From a virus, in IMG/VR virus record IMGVR_UViG_3300032895_000099, positions 1 to 20,414 of that record: 20,414 nucleotides of DNA, one strand, 5' to 3'. Of the stretch, positions 1 to 6,304 are shown piece by piece. Within the stretch, counting starts at the first letter, position 1; each line of letters begins with the position of its first letter. The position numbers and the translations under genes are program-made. The notes under the pieces are model-generated. The model had not been told where the DNA came from, made no database searches, and saw only the letters and a program-made list of their open reading frames with translations.

Positions 1-1
1 C

Positions 2-316
2 TGCGGCACGCCTGTGGCTGTTACTGACTGCTCGTCTATGAGTGAGCTGGCTGGTCCTGGGTGGAAGATTCCGTGCCCGCTGCCATCCAGCAAGTTCTGG
101 GTGCCTGCGCACCGCGGCTGGTGGCGCAGGCCCGACCCAGCGCTGATAGCTGACGCATATGAGCAGGCTTTCCAGGTGCGTGAGAACGGCAAGATGATGG
201 AGCTGCGCGGTCAGTCGCGTGAGTTTGCGCTGGCGTATGATGCTGATGTGGTGCTGACGCAGCGCTGGAAGCCCGTCCTTGACGAGATTGAGTCGAATCT
301 GCCGGAAAACGGGTGA
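2..316 (+). CDS. GT4-family glycosyltransferase, C-terminal fragment
   Basis: This is the 3' end of a gene that enters from outside the window; the frame is open from base 2. The visible N-terminal residues (CGTPVAVTDCSSMSELAG) match the donor-binding loop near the C-terminus of group 1 (GT4, GT-B fold) glycosyltransferases, which usually reads like GTPV-x-x-x-xSSxxEL-x-G. The following residues up to LPENG fit the usual closing helix. A GTG at 14 could be read as a start, but it lies inside the conserved motif, so the gene is better treated as truncated by the window edge. It overlaps the next gene by a GTGA junction at 313-316, so it is the first visible member of the sugar operon. Its likely role is transfer of a nucleotide-activated sugar; acceptor unknown. 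Confidence 0.85.
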   Translation, partial: CGTPVAVTDCSSMSELAGPGWKIPCPLPSSKFWVPAHRGWWRRPDPALIADAYEQAFQVRENGKMMELRGQSREFALAYDADVVLTQRWKPVLDEIESNLPENG

Positions 317-972
317 GCAGCCCGCTTGTCTCAGTTGTCACGCCTACGTGGCAGCGTCCGCAGACCTTGCTGGCTCATGCGCTGCGTTCGGTGGCAGCGC
401 AAACCTGCCGCGACATTGAGCATGTGGTCGTCACCGATGGTGATGATGCGCATCTTACGCAGCGGCTGTGGGGCGCGGGGTATGACTGTCACGGTGGCGC
501 GCACGGGCGGCGCAGGCTCGTAAAGCTGGGCCGTAACTGGTCGCAGGTGTATGGCGAGGCGGGTGGGGTGGGTACTACCGCCCGCCTGGCTGGGGCGCTG
601 GCAGCCGCAGGTGAGTGGATTGCTTACCTGGATGATGATGACGACTGGGCACCTGAGCATCTGGAAAGCATGCTCAAGCTGGCTGAGGCTAATCCTGGTG
701 CGGATCTGCTGTTCAGCGCCTGGCGTCAAGGTGAGTGCGTTATCGGCGGTCCTGAACCCAAAGTCGGCGATATTGGCACCTCGATGATGATGCACCGTCC
801 CCGCCTGCTGACGGTAAGCATGTGGCAGGCGCTGGACGGCTACACAGCAGACGGCCAGCTAGCCGAACGCTGGGCTGCGGCTGGCGTCAGGTGGGCGTTC
901 AAGCCTGAGCCAACCGTCACCTTGCGCGAACATAACCATGGCCGTCCTGAGCCGGCTGGTGAGCCGCTGTGA
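313..972 (+). CDS. GT2-family glycosyltransferase (GT-A fold)
   Basis: A 219-residue protein. Residues 4-12 (PLVSVVTPT) are the first strand of a GT-A fold, TDGDD near 41-45 is in the nucleotide-sugar region, and YLDDDDDW at 105-112 supplies the DxD-type metal and nucleotide-sugar site. The C-terminus is shorter than in processive enzymes and has no membrane segment, so a soluble single-transfer enzyme is likely. The GTG start at 313 overlaps the stop of the preceding gene, and its own stop overlaps the next start (GTGA at 969-972), indicating translational coupling. Family membership is clear; sugar donor and acceptor cannot be read from the sequence. Confidence 0.92.
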   Translation: MSSPLVSVVTPTWQRPQTLLAHALRSVAAQTCRDIEHVVVTDGDDAHLTQRLWGAGYDCHGGAHGRRRLVKLGRNWSQVYGEAGGVGTTARLAGALAAAGEWIAYLDDDDDWAPEHLESMLKLAEANPGADLLFSAWRQGECVIGGPEPKVGDIGTSMMMHRPRLLTVSMWQALDGYTADGQLAERWAAAGVRWAFKPEPTVTLREHNHGRPEPAGEPL

Positions 973-1829
973 AGCGGGCGCTGGTCACAGGCGACCAGGG
1001 CTTTATAGGCGCACATATTAGCGGGGCGCTGGCACAGGCTGGCTATGACGTTGCCGGCGCGGACCTGCTGGACGGGTTCGACGTGCGCCGCAACATGGCT
1101 TACCTGGGCCAGTATGACGTCGTCGTGCACTGCGCGGCTGCGGTAGTCACTACCGCAGCTAAAGCCGCAGCCAGCGTTGGGGTGGCAGCTAACCTGGCGA
1201 TTGATGCTGCGCTGTTTGAGTGGGCGGCGCAGGTGCAGCCTGGGCGGCTGGTGTATTTCTCTTCGTCATGTGCGTACCCTGCGCGGCTGAGTGAGCTGGC
1301 TGGCCTGCAGCTCAGCGAGTCTGACATAGACCTGCAGGAGCCGCGCTGGCCGGACGGCATCTACGGATGGGTGAAGCTGACTGGCGAGCAGCTGGCTGCG
1401 GCTGCACGCGAGGCTGGGGTGCCAGTCACGGTGGTGCGCCCGTTCAGTGTGTACGGCCCAGGCATGAAGGGCGGCTTTGCGTTCAGGTCGTTTGCGGAGC
1501 AGGTGCAGTCCCGTGCTGACCCAGCTGAAATCTGGGGGGACGAAAGTCAGGTCAGGGACTTTATCCACATTTTCGACGTGGCAGCCGCAGTGCTGCGCAT
1601 AGTCACTGACGGGGTTGAAGGACCCGTGAACCTGGGCACAGGCACTGGTACCAGCCTGGATGAGCTGATGACTATGATGACCACCGCCGCTGGGTACAAA
1701 CCAGCGGTGGTTGTGAACAGCAGCCGCCCAGCGGGGCTGCACCGTCTGGTGGCTGACCCAGCGCGGCTGAACAGTTTCTGCCCGCCGCAGGTAACCCTGC
1801 GCGACTACATAGCTAAGCTGAAGTGGTAA
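969..1829 (+). CDS. NAD(P)-dependent nucleotide-sugar epimerase/dehydratase (extended SDR)
   Basis: A 286-residue extended short-chain dehydrogenase of the GDP/UDP/dTDP-sugar epimerase type. The Rossmann motif is GDQGFIG at residues 8-14, followed by the HCAA segment near 54-57. The catalytic set is visible: the serine stretch YFSSSC at 97-101 and Y132-G-W-V-K136 (YxxxK). RPFSVYGPG later in the protein is a typical substrate-pocket motif and VRDFIHIFDVA is the conserved second half of the family. It probably makes or remodels the activated sugar used by the flanking glycosyltransferases. The GTG start at 969 overlaps the upstream stop. Exact chemistry (epimerase, dehydratase or reductase) cannot be assigned by eye. 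Confidence 0.93.
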   Translation: MKRALVTGDQGFIGAHISGALAQAGYDVAGADLLDGFDVRRNMAYLGQYDVVVHCAAAVVTTAAKAAASVGVAANLAIDAALFEWAAQVQPGRLVYFSSSCAYPARLSELAGLQLSESDIDLQEPRWPDGIYGWVKLTGEQLAAAAREAGVPVTVVRPFSVYGPGMKGGFAFRSFAEQVQSRADPAEIWGDESQVRDFIHIFDVAAAVLRIVTDGVEGPVNLGTGTGTSLDELMTMMTTAAGYKPAVVVNSSRPAGLHRLVADPARLNSFCPPQVTLRDYIAKLKW

Positions 1830-2950
1830 TGCACGCTGAAGCAATGCAGTGGATTGCGGGGCACGCCAGCCGCGGGCCTGTGCTGGATGTTGGCGGGCGT
1901 GATGTGAACGGCACCCCGCGGCATCTGTTCCCAGGCGAGTACACGGTGCTGGACATGCGGCCAGCACCCAACGTGGACATAGTTGCTGACGCGGCCACCT
2001 GGCGAACTGACCGCCGCTGGCCTGTGGTGGTGTGCAGTGAGGTGCTGGAGCACACGCCGCAATGGCGGGCAGTGGTGCGCACCTGCGGCCTGGCGCTGGC
2101 ACCAGGCGGCCGGCTGATAATCACCTGTGCCGGGCCAGGCCGTCCCGAGCATTCGGCTTACGACGGCGCACTGACGCTGCAGCCAGGCGAATACTACGGC
2201 AACGTTGACCCAGCAGAACTGGCAGCGGTGCTTAAGGAATGCGGGATGACGGATGTGACAGTAGACCAGGCCGGGCATGACGTGCGGGCGGTGGCCACAG
2301 CGCCGCTCACTTCCCATCAGATCAGCTGGGAGCCGCAGCCGTTTCCGCATGCTGTAACTGATGGCCTGTGGGACGCTGACCGCCTGGCTGCGGTGGCTGA
2401 TGAGTTCCCGTCGCCAGATTCACCTGCCTGGCACTGGTACGGTGAAGCACACGAACGCGGCAAAGGCGAAGGCAGCGACCCAGCCACCTGGGGTCCGCAA
2501 ACCCGTTCCATGCTCGCCGACATGATGGCCATGGCACCCGAGCTGGAAACCATCACCGGGATTGAGCAGCTGACCGCTGACACTTACGGCGGTGGCATGC
2601 ACATGACAGGTGAAGGTGGCCGTCTGGCTATGCACCGCGACTTCAACATTCACCCGCAGCTGCGGCTGGAACGCCGGCTCAACTTTCTGGTGTTCCTGAA
2701 CCCAGTCTGGGAACGCGACTGGGGCGGGGTGCTGTACCTGGGCCGCCACCGTGAAGTCGAGGTACTGCCAGTGGCTAACCGCACGGCTATCTTCGCCTGC
2801 ACAGGCAAAAGCTGGCACGGGCATCCTGAGCCTGTCACAGGTGAGCACTGGCGCAAATCACTAGCCTGTTACTTTTATGCGCCTTTGCGGCCACCCCTGC
2901 CTCAGCAGGGCACCATCTGGCTAAGCGAAGACGGCGGTCATGATGGCTGA
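1823..2950 (+). CDS. Two-domain protein: SAM methyltransferase fused to 2OG-Fe(II) oxygenase
   Basis: A 375-residue protein with two catalytic domains. Residues about 1-150 are a class I SAM methyltransferase of the methyltransferase-11 type: VLDVGGRDVNG (20-30) is motif I, SEVLEH (72-77) is the middle motif and LAPGGRLIIT (92-101) is the late strand. Residues about 165-360 resemble a prolyl-hydroxylase-like 2-oxoglutarate/Fe(II) oxygenase: H271-x-D273 in the sequence AMHRDF, WGGVLYLG (300-307), a distal histidine in SWHGHPEP (H332 or H334) and an Arg in HWRKSL (R344) for 2-oxoglutarate. The GTG at 1823 or the ATG at 1829, which forms a TAATG overlap with the upstream stop, may be the start; the ATG is attractive. 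Known relatives modify sugars or proteins; which one applies here is inference. Confidence 0.9.
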   Translation: MVMHAEAMQWIAGHASRGPVLDVGGRDVNGTPRHLFPGEYTVLDMRPAPNVDIVADAATWRTDRRWPVVVCSEVLEHTPQWRAVVRTCGLALAPGGRLIITCAGPGRPEHSAYDGALTLQPGEYYGNVDPAELAAVLKECGMTDVTVDQAGHDVRAVATAPLTSHQISWEPQPFPHAVTDGLWDADRLAAVADEFPSPDSPAWHWYGEAHERGKGEGSDPATWGPQTRSMLADMMAMAPELETITGIEQLTADTYGGGMHMTGEGGRLAMHRDFNIHPQLRLERRLNFLVFLNPVWERDWGGVLYLGRHREVEVLPVANRTAIFACTGKSWHGHPEPVTGEHWRKSLACYFYAPLRPPLPQQGTIWLSEDGGHDG

Positions 2951-3614
2951 CATGCTGGTGCTGGTGCCGTCAAGGGAACGGCCAGCTAACCTGGCACGGT
3001 TCACGGCAGCCGCACAGGACACCCTCGGCGGCGCAGCTGACCTGATGTTCGTTCTCGATGAAGACGACCCGCTGCTTGAAGACGCCATCGCTGTAGCAAC
3101 TGAGAACAGGATTCTTACCCGCGTGCAGCCGCGGATGCTGACGGTGCCCAAGCTTAACGCCGCAGCGCTGGCTTACTGCGGCGCATACCCAGTCATCATG
3201 TTCACAGGCGATGACACCGTGCCGCGCAGCCGCTGGTGGGATGCTGACATTGTGTCAGCAATGAGTGACCTGGTTACGGGTTACGTCTACCCTAATGGCC
3301 TGGGCCGCACCGACATCCCCGAGCATGTGGCTATCTCCACTGACATCATCCGCGCGCTCGGCTGGTTCGGGCTGCCGTCCATCAGGCACTACTACGTGGA
3401 TGAAGCCTGGGCTGACCTGGGCAACGGCGCGCAGTGCATAACGTACCTGCCTGACGTGGTGGTGGAGCACCTGAACCCGCTGTACGGCAAAGGCCCGCGT
3501 GACCACATTGTGCGGCTAGGTGAGTGGCATGCTGATGCTGACCGCCAGGCGCTTGAAGCCTGGCGTGCGGACGGCCTGGAAGCCGACCTTAAAACCGTCC
3601 GCAGCCTGCTGTAA
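2940..3614 (+). CDS. GT-A-like glycosyltransferase, last gene of the sugar operon
   Basis: A 224-residue protein starting LVLVPSRERP, a common opening of small GT-A-like transferases in actinobacteriophages. MFVLDEDDP (36-44) and the metal-site-like FTGDDTVPRSRWW (88-100) support a nucleotide-sugar fold, and HYYVDEAWADLGNG resembles the acceptor-side segment. The start at 2940 lies inside the end of the oxygenase gene, an 11-base overlap, so it belongs to the same operon. Its 3' end overlaps tail to tail with trpS by 26 bases (3589-3614). It may act on the same acceptor as the other glycosyltransferases; this is inference from gene order. Confidence 0.87.
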   Translation: MMADMLVLVPSRERPANLARFTAAAQDTLGGAADLMFVLDEDDPLLEDAIAVATENRILTRVQPRMLTVPKLNAAALAYCGAYPVIMFTGDDTVPRSRWWDADIVSAMSDLVTGYVYPNGLGRTDIPEHVAISTDIIRALGWFGLPSIRHYYVDEAWADLGNGAQCITYLPDVVVEHLNPLYGKGPRDHIVRLGEWHADADRQALEAWRADGLEADLKTVRSLL

Positions 3615-4632
3615 GGTTCCGCTTCCAGGATGGCGACGGCTCGCGGCCGATAGCTTTGCGGACCCGGGTCATCAGCTCCACCGCTTCTGGACGGGCGCGC
3701 TGCGCCCCTACCGCAAGGATGTGCTCGATCTGGCGCTTGTCGGCCATCAGCTCCCGGTAACGCTCGCGTGGTTTGGCCAGGAACTCGTTGAGCAGGCCGA
3801 ACACCTGGTCTTTGAGTTCCTTCCACGACATCGCGCCGGCCTCCAACGCCTGGCGCACCCGCAGGGTGTCTTCAGGGTCGGCGATTTCCCGGTAAATCTG
3901 AAACAGGCCGGTGCTTTCGGGGTCCTTCGGCTCGTCAGGCGCTGAGGAGTCGGTCTTAAACCGCCTGATCAGCTTCCGAAGCTCATCAGGCTCGGCGAAC
4001 AACGGGATTACGTTGCCATAGGACTTGCTCATCTTCCGGCCATCAGTGCCAAGGATGTTGGCTGCTGTCGGGCTCACCAGCAGTTCAGGAACCTTCAGCA
4101 CCTCGCCATAGGTGAGGTTGAACTTCCCCGCTATGTCGCGGGTCATCTCCACATGCTGGGACTGGTCCCTGCCTACCGGGACAACGTCGGAGGAGAAGAT
4201 CAGGATGTCGGCTGCCATCAGCACCGGGTAGGAGTACAGGCCCATGTTCACATCAGCGTCGAGGTCGGCCTTGCCCTTCGCCTGAGCGTGCTCAACAGCA
4301 GCCTTGTAGGCGTGCGCCCGGTTCATCAGACCCTTAGGCGTGACGCAGCCAAGGATCCACGAAAGCTCGAAGACCTCCGGAATGTCTGACTGCCGGTACA
4401 GCGTCACCCGATCCGGATCCAGGCCCATCGCCAGCCACGCCGCAGCCACCTCGTAAGTGAGGTCAGTCAGTGTCTGAGGATCCTTCACTGTGGTCAGCGC
4501 GTGATAGTCGGCGATGAAATAGTAGGTGTCGTAGCTTTCTGTCAGCGCCAGGGCAGGACGGATGGCACCGATATAGTTCGCGACATGCGGGATGCCTGTC
4601 GGCTTGATCCCTGTCAGGGAACGCCTATCCAT
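3589..4632 (-). CDS. trpS: Tryptophanyl-tRNA synthetase
   Basis: Attaches tryptophan to tRNA-Trp using ATP. The protein is 347 residues from the ATG at 4632, close to the usual length for bacterial TrpRS. It opens LTGIKPTGIPHVANYIGAIR: the first class I signature, usually HxGN here, reads HVAN, with alanine in place of the normally conserved glycine. YFIADYHALT follows as in TrpRS, and the second signature is intact as GRKMSKSYGN. The ATG at 4632 is preferred over an upstream in-frame codon at 4707 because GGAGAA sits about ten bases before it and homology begins there. About 15 C-terminal residues look non-native, and the stop lies inside the convergent glycosyltransferase gene. Codons appear somewhat richer in ATC, GAC and GAG than in neighbours. 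Presence in a phage late region is unusual. Confidence 0.95.
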   Translation of the reverse strand: MDRRSLTGIKPTGIPHVANYIGAIRPALALTESYDTYYFIADYHALTTVKDPQTLTDLTYEVAAAWLAMGLDPDRVTLYRQSDIPEVFELSWILGCVTPKGLMNRAHAYKAAVEHAQAKGKADLDADVNMGLYSYPVLMAADILIFSSDVVPVGRDQSQHVEMTRDIAGKFNLTYGEVLKVPELLVSPTAANILGTDGRKMSKSYGNVIPLFAEPDELRKLIRRFKTDSSAPDEPKDPESTGLFQIYREIADPEDTLRVRQALEAGAMSWKELKDQVFGLLNEFLAKPRERYRELMADKRQIEHILAVGAQRARPEAVELMTRVRKAIGREPSPSWKRNLTAGCGRF

Positions 4633-4767
4633 GCTCAAGGTTCTCCAGATGAGGAGGGCTGCGATGCGAGGCTCCACTGGCGCGGCTCCAGCTGCCCGCG
4701 CACTCAATGCGCGAAAGCTGTACGGTCCGCGCGATGCTTGGCTTCCGTGGGAACTGTGGGAGGGTTT
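4633..4767. promoter_or_regulatory. Divergent spacer between trpS and the 4768 gene
   Basis: 135 bases separate the start of trpS (leftward) from the start of the small protein gene (rightward). The spacer holds the trpS ribosome binding site (GGAGAA on the minus strand), a second site for the possible leader ORF at 4651-4658, one TGGCTTCCG element at 4739-4747 and the GGGAGGG site at 4758-4764 for the 4768 gene. It must contain the trpS promoter, but no convincing -35/-10 pair stands out. Confidence 0.4.
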
Positions 4768-4774
4768 ATGCTAG
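4664..4774 (+). CDS. Possible 36-residue leader ORF upstream of 4768
   Basis: A short frame beginning ATG at 4664 after a strong GAGGAGGG ribosome binding site at 4651-4658. It encodes an Ala/Arg-rich start (MRGSTGAAPAARALN) and a Trp-rich end with AWLPW-x-x-W, and stops at 4774 so that it overlaps the start of the next gene by seven bases. It could be a translation-coupling leader peptide for that gene. The Trp-rich part coincides with a copy of the recurring TGGYTTCCG element, so the reading frame may be incidental. No family recognised. Confidence 0.35.
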   Translation: MRGSTGAAPAARALNARKLYGPRDAWLPWELWEGLC

Positions 4775-5049
4775 CACTCAGCCAGACCGTAGTCAGCACC
4801 ACCGCTGTCACCCTGGGGGTGCTGGGGCCAGGCTGCTCGCTGACAGTTCAGCCGCCAGCCAGCGGTGGCACCACCGTAGCCATCGGCAACGGCACTGGTG
4901 CGGTGACGCTGACCAGTGGCTACCTGCTTAATGCTGGCGGTGCGCCTGTGTTCATATCTTTGCCACCCACGTCGCAGTCGGCCACTATTCAGGCTATTGC
5001 CGCTGCCACCAACCAGGCCATTGGCCTGGCCTGGGTTTCAGCGTACTAG
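4768..5049 (+). CDS. Small Ala/Thr/Gly-rich protein of unknown function, possibly virion-associated
   Basis: A 93-residue protein from ATG at 4768, preceded by GGGAGGG about four bases upstream, the best ribosome binding site in this area. A longer in-frame extension to 4501 exists but is antisense to trpS and has no such site. The protein is rich in Thr, Ala, Gly and Val with alternating small residues (GCSLTVQPP, AVTLTSGYLLN), which suggests beta strands as in head decoration or fibre-like virion proteins. There are no catalytic motifs, and I do not recognise the family. It lies at the head of the structural half of the window. Confidence 0.75.
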   Translation: MLALSQTVVSTTAVTLGVLGPGCSLTVQPPASGGTTVAIGNGTGAVTLTSGYLLNAGGAPVFISLPPTSQSATIQAIAAATNQAIGLAWVSAY

Positions 5050-5061
5050 CCGTCATGGTTC

Positions 5062-5070
5062 TGGTTTCCG
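5062..5070 (+). repeat. TGGYTTCCG intergenic element, copy B1
   Basis: TGGTTTCCG about 12 bases after the stop of the 4768 gene. It belongs to a family of eight exact TGGYTTCCG or one-mismatch copies in plus-strand spacers at 4739, 5062, 5096, 7957 (TGGATTCCG), 8982, 9000, 9066 and 11479. The extended region in several copies contains CCG soon after the stop and GAT before the TGG. Confidence 0.6.
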
Positions 5071-5095
5071 CTGACTCGATGGGCCGCTCACCCGT

Positions 5096-5104
5096 TGGTT
5101 TCCG
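5096..5104 (+). repeat. TGGYTTCCG intergenic element, copy B2
   Basis: A second TGGTTTCCG in the same spacer, 34 bases after the first. It sits in the loop of a short possible hairpin with CCGT at 5092-5095 and ACGG at 5107-5110. No gene is seen on the plus strand between 5050 and 5123. Confidence 0.55.
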
Positions 5105-5123
5105 CTACGGTGTTGGACCCCCC

Positions 5124-5312
5124 TTACGTTTTCTTATTTCTTCCCTTCCCGTGTGGTGGCCGCCGCATTCTCGGGTTCACGATTTCCTGGTCGCTGGCGT
5201 CAGGCCGCAGCGGGCTGCTGATATTGCCGTGAGTGGGGCAGCGCCACCGCGGCGGGTTGCCGTAGCTGCGCAGCGTAGTTCCGCATTCAGGGCACGTTGG
5301 CTTACTCGCCAT
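5124..5312 (-). CDS. Small zinc-ribbon protein
   Basis: A 62-residue protein from ATG at 5312 with a GGGAAGGAAAA ribosome binding site directly upstream on the minus strand. C7-x2-C10 (CPEC) and C25-x2-H28 (CPTH) form a probable one-metal zinc ribbon, followed by a basic tail ending GKGRNKKT that could contact nucleic acid. It is divergent from the next plus gene with a 37-base spacer and convergent with the 4768 gene. A competing plus-strand frame across this region lacks a clear ribosome binding site and motifs. Function unknown; small zinc ribbons like this are common accessory genes in actinobacteriophages. Confidence 0.78.
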   Translation of the reverse strand: MASKPTCPECGTTLRSYGNPPRWRCPTHGNISSPLRPDASDQEIVNPRMRRPPHGKGRNKKT

Positions 5313-5349
5313 TTTTCCTTCCCTTCCCTGGTGGAGGCTTCAGTATACT

Positions 5350-5622
5350 ATGCCGCAGGTACAGTTGCCTACTGGCTGCAATTCCCTGAAGTTCAGCGAC
5401 GGTAAAGAGTACTACGGGAAACGTGGCGGGCATGTGAACGTCAGTGATGAGCATGCCAGGGAGATAGGTTCCAGCTCAAACGGGCAGCTGGGCATCGTAT
5501 CTGGCACGCAGGCGCTGGTGGTTGGCACTAAACGCGGCCAGTGGTGCTGGCCGTGCGGACGCCTGTGGCAGGCATGGTCAGCTGAGTGCCCTAAGTGCGG
5601 CCAGCCGACCACCCCTCAGTGA
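5350..5622 (+). CDS. Phage protein with C-terminal zinc ribbon
   Basis: A 90-residue protein from ATG at 5350, with GGAGG at 5333-5337 (spacing about 12, slightly long). The N-terminal half (VQLPTGCNSLKFSDGKEYYG, then GGHVNVSDEHAREI) looks like a small beta domain. The C-terminus carries C66-x2-C69 (CWPC) and C80-x2-C83 (CPKC), a likely zinc ribbon. Proteins of this pattern occur near capsid and connector genes of actinobacteriophages, but no biochemical role is known to me. Its last seven bases overlap the end of a convergent microprotein gene. Confidence 0.85.
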   Translation: MPQVQLPTGCNSLKFSDGKEYYGKRGGHVNVSDEHAREIGSSSNGQLGIVSGTQALVVGTKRGQWCWPCGRLWQAWSAECPKCGQPTTPQ

Positions 5623-5738
5623 TACGGGTACGGTGGCCGGCGTCCAGCATGCCAGCGCAGCCAGCAGCGTACCCACCAGGCGAATGCTTGCCTGGCCCAC
5701 GCCCGCTGCTGGCGTTTAGCCGTTCTGCTGGCGCTCAT
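5616..5738 (-). CDS. Arg/Trp-rich 40-residue microprotein
   Basis: A short gene whose ATG at 5738 overlaps the stop of the preceding membrane microprotein gene in an ATGA junction, so it is translationally coupled. The product begins MSASRTAKRQQRAWARQ and contains WWVRCWLRW, giving a very basic, tryptophan-rich peptide of 40 residues with a single Cys. The composition resembles membrane-active cationic peptides, but no family is recognised. It ends seven bases inside the convergent zinc-ribbon gene. A similar pair (membrane microprotein, then Arg/Trp-rich microprotein) occurs at 13748-14055. Confidence 0.6.
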   Translation of the reverse strand: MSASRTAKRQQRAWARQAFAWWVRCWLRWHAGRRPPYPYH

Positions 5739-5860
5739 TGTTGGCCCCGCTTCCAGGCTGCCCTCGCAGCCAGCCACGGCACGAAATGCTCCAGGGTTTT
5801 ACGGAGGCAAACGTAGCCTATGAGCATTAAGGCCAGCTGTACGTACTGAGCGATTTCCAT
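5735..5860 (-). CDS. Single-pass membrane microprotein, 41 residues
   Basis: Starts ATG at 5860 with an AAGGGG ribosome binding site about nine bases upstream on the minus strand. The product has a hydrophobic stretch YVQLALMLIGYVCL (residues 6-19), a second amphipathic segment HFVPWLAARAAW and a basic end WKRGQQ, so a short membrane protein is likely. It lies between the MazG-like gene and the basic microprotein gene, whose start overlaps its stop. The size is below that of typical holins, and no lysis genes are adjacent; function unknown. Confidence 0.65.
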   Translation of the reverse strand: MEIAQYVQLALMLIGYVCLRKTLEHFVPWLAARAAWKRGQQ

Positions 5861-5881
5861 TCCCTGTTTCCCCTTTCCTTC

Positions 5882-6304
5882 TCAGGCGTCCTCTTCGGGG
5901 AGTATCGCCGGCAGCACGACTGCGGATGGTTCCTCGCACACCACGCACGGCGGCCCAGCCCCCACCAGCGGCCGGCCGTCCTTGGCGTAGTCGGGAATGT
6001 GCGCAGCGCATACTGACTCTTCGTGAGCCTGCAGTGTATTGTTCGCGTTCACCTGAGAATAGGCAAGCATGGCGCAAGCGGCTATGTCCAGAAGCTCGTT
6101 ACCTGCCCGATCCGATACTAGGTGCAAGAAGCGTTTATTCTCGGACCAGAGGTCATACAGCTCCTTCGTCTCGTCCTGAATGCTGGATATTGCCATGCGG
6201 AGGCCGTTCCTGTTAAAACCAAAGAGATCGGCGTCAAAACCTTCCCTGGCTCTTATCTCGCTTATTCTGGCCAGCAGGTCGTGCATCGCTTTCCCATTGC
6301 TCAT
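5882..6304 (-). CDS. MazG-like protein with C-terminal Cys motifs
   Basis: A 140-residue protein from ATG at 6304, preceded by GGGAGG about eight bases upstream; a longer frame from 6361 would overlap the upstream gene without gain. MazG-type nucleotide pyrophosphohydrolases carry an ExxE-spacer-ExxD metal site in a helical bundle. Here E45-T-K-E48 and E70-L-L-D73 fit with 21 residues between. The C-terminal part has C99 and H102 plus C120-x2-C123, possibly a zinc site. Its ATG overlaps the stop of the cupin-like gene (ATGA at 6301-6304), so the two are coupled. It may hydrolyse a nucleotide triphosphate or an alarmone-type nucleotide; substrate unknown. The assignment rests on motif spacing only. 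Confidence 0.75.
   Translation of the reverse strand: MSNGKAMHDLLARISEIRAREGFDADLFGFNRNGLRMAISSIQDETKELYDLWSENKRFLHLVSDRAGNELLDIAACAMLAYSQVNANNTLQAHEESVCAAHIPDYAKDGRPLVGAGPPCVVCEEPSAVVLPAILPEEDA

Noticed and set aside
1266-2350. Long minus-strand frames across the epimerase and methyltransferase genes
   Set aside because: Antisense to clear enzyme motifs, with biased His/Pro/Arg composition; shadows of the plus-strand genes.
4501-5049. Longer version of the small protein gene, starting antisense to trpS
   Set aside because: The upstream part overlaps trpS and lacks a ribosome binding site, while ATG 4768 has GGGAGGG in front.
5050-5123. Terminator between the convergent genes
   Set aside because: No strong stem with a T run on either strand; only a four-pair hairpin around the second repeat copy.
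5055-5405. Plus-strand frame of 116 residues after the 4768 gene
   Set aside because: It crosses the reverse zinc-ribbon gene and the start of the 5350 gene, has no familiar motif and contains two copies of the intergenic element; both competitors have ribosome binding sites and Cys pairs.
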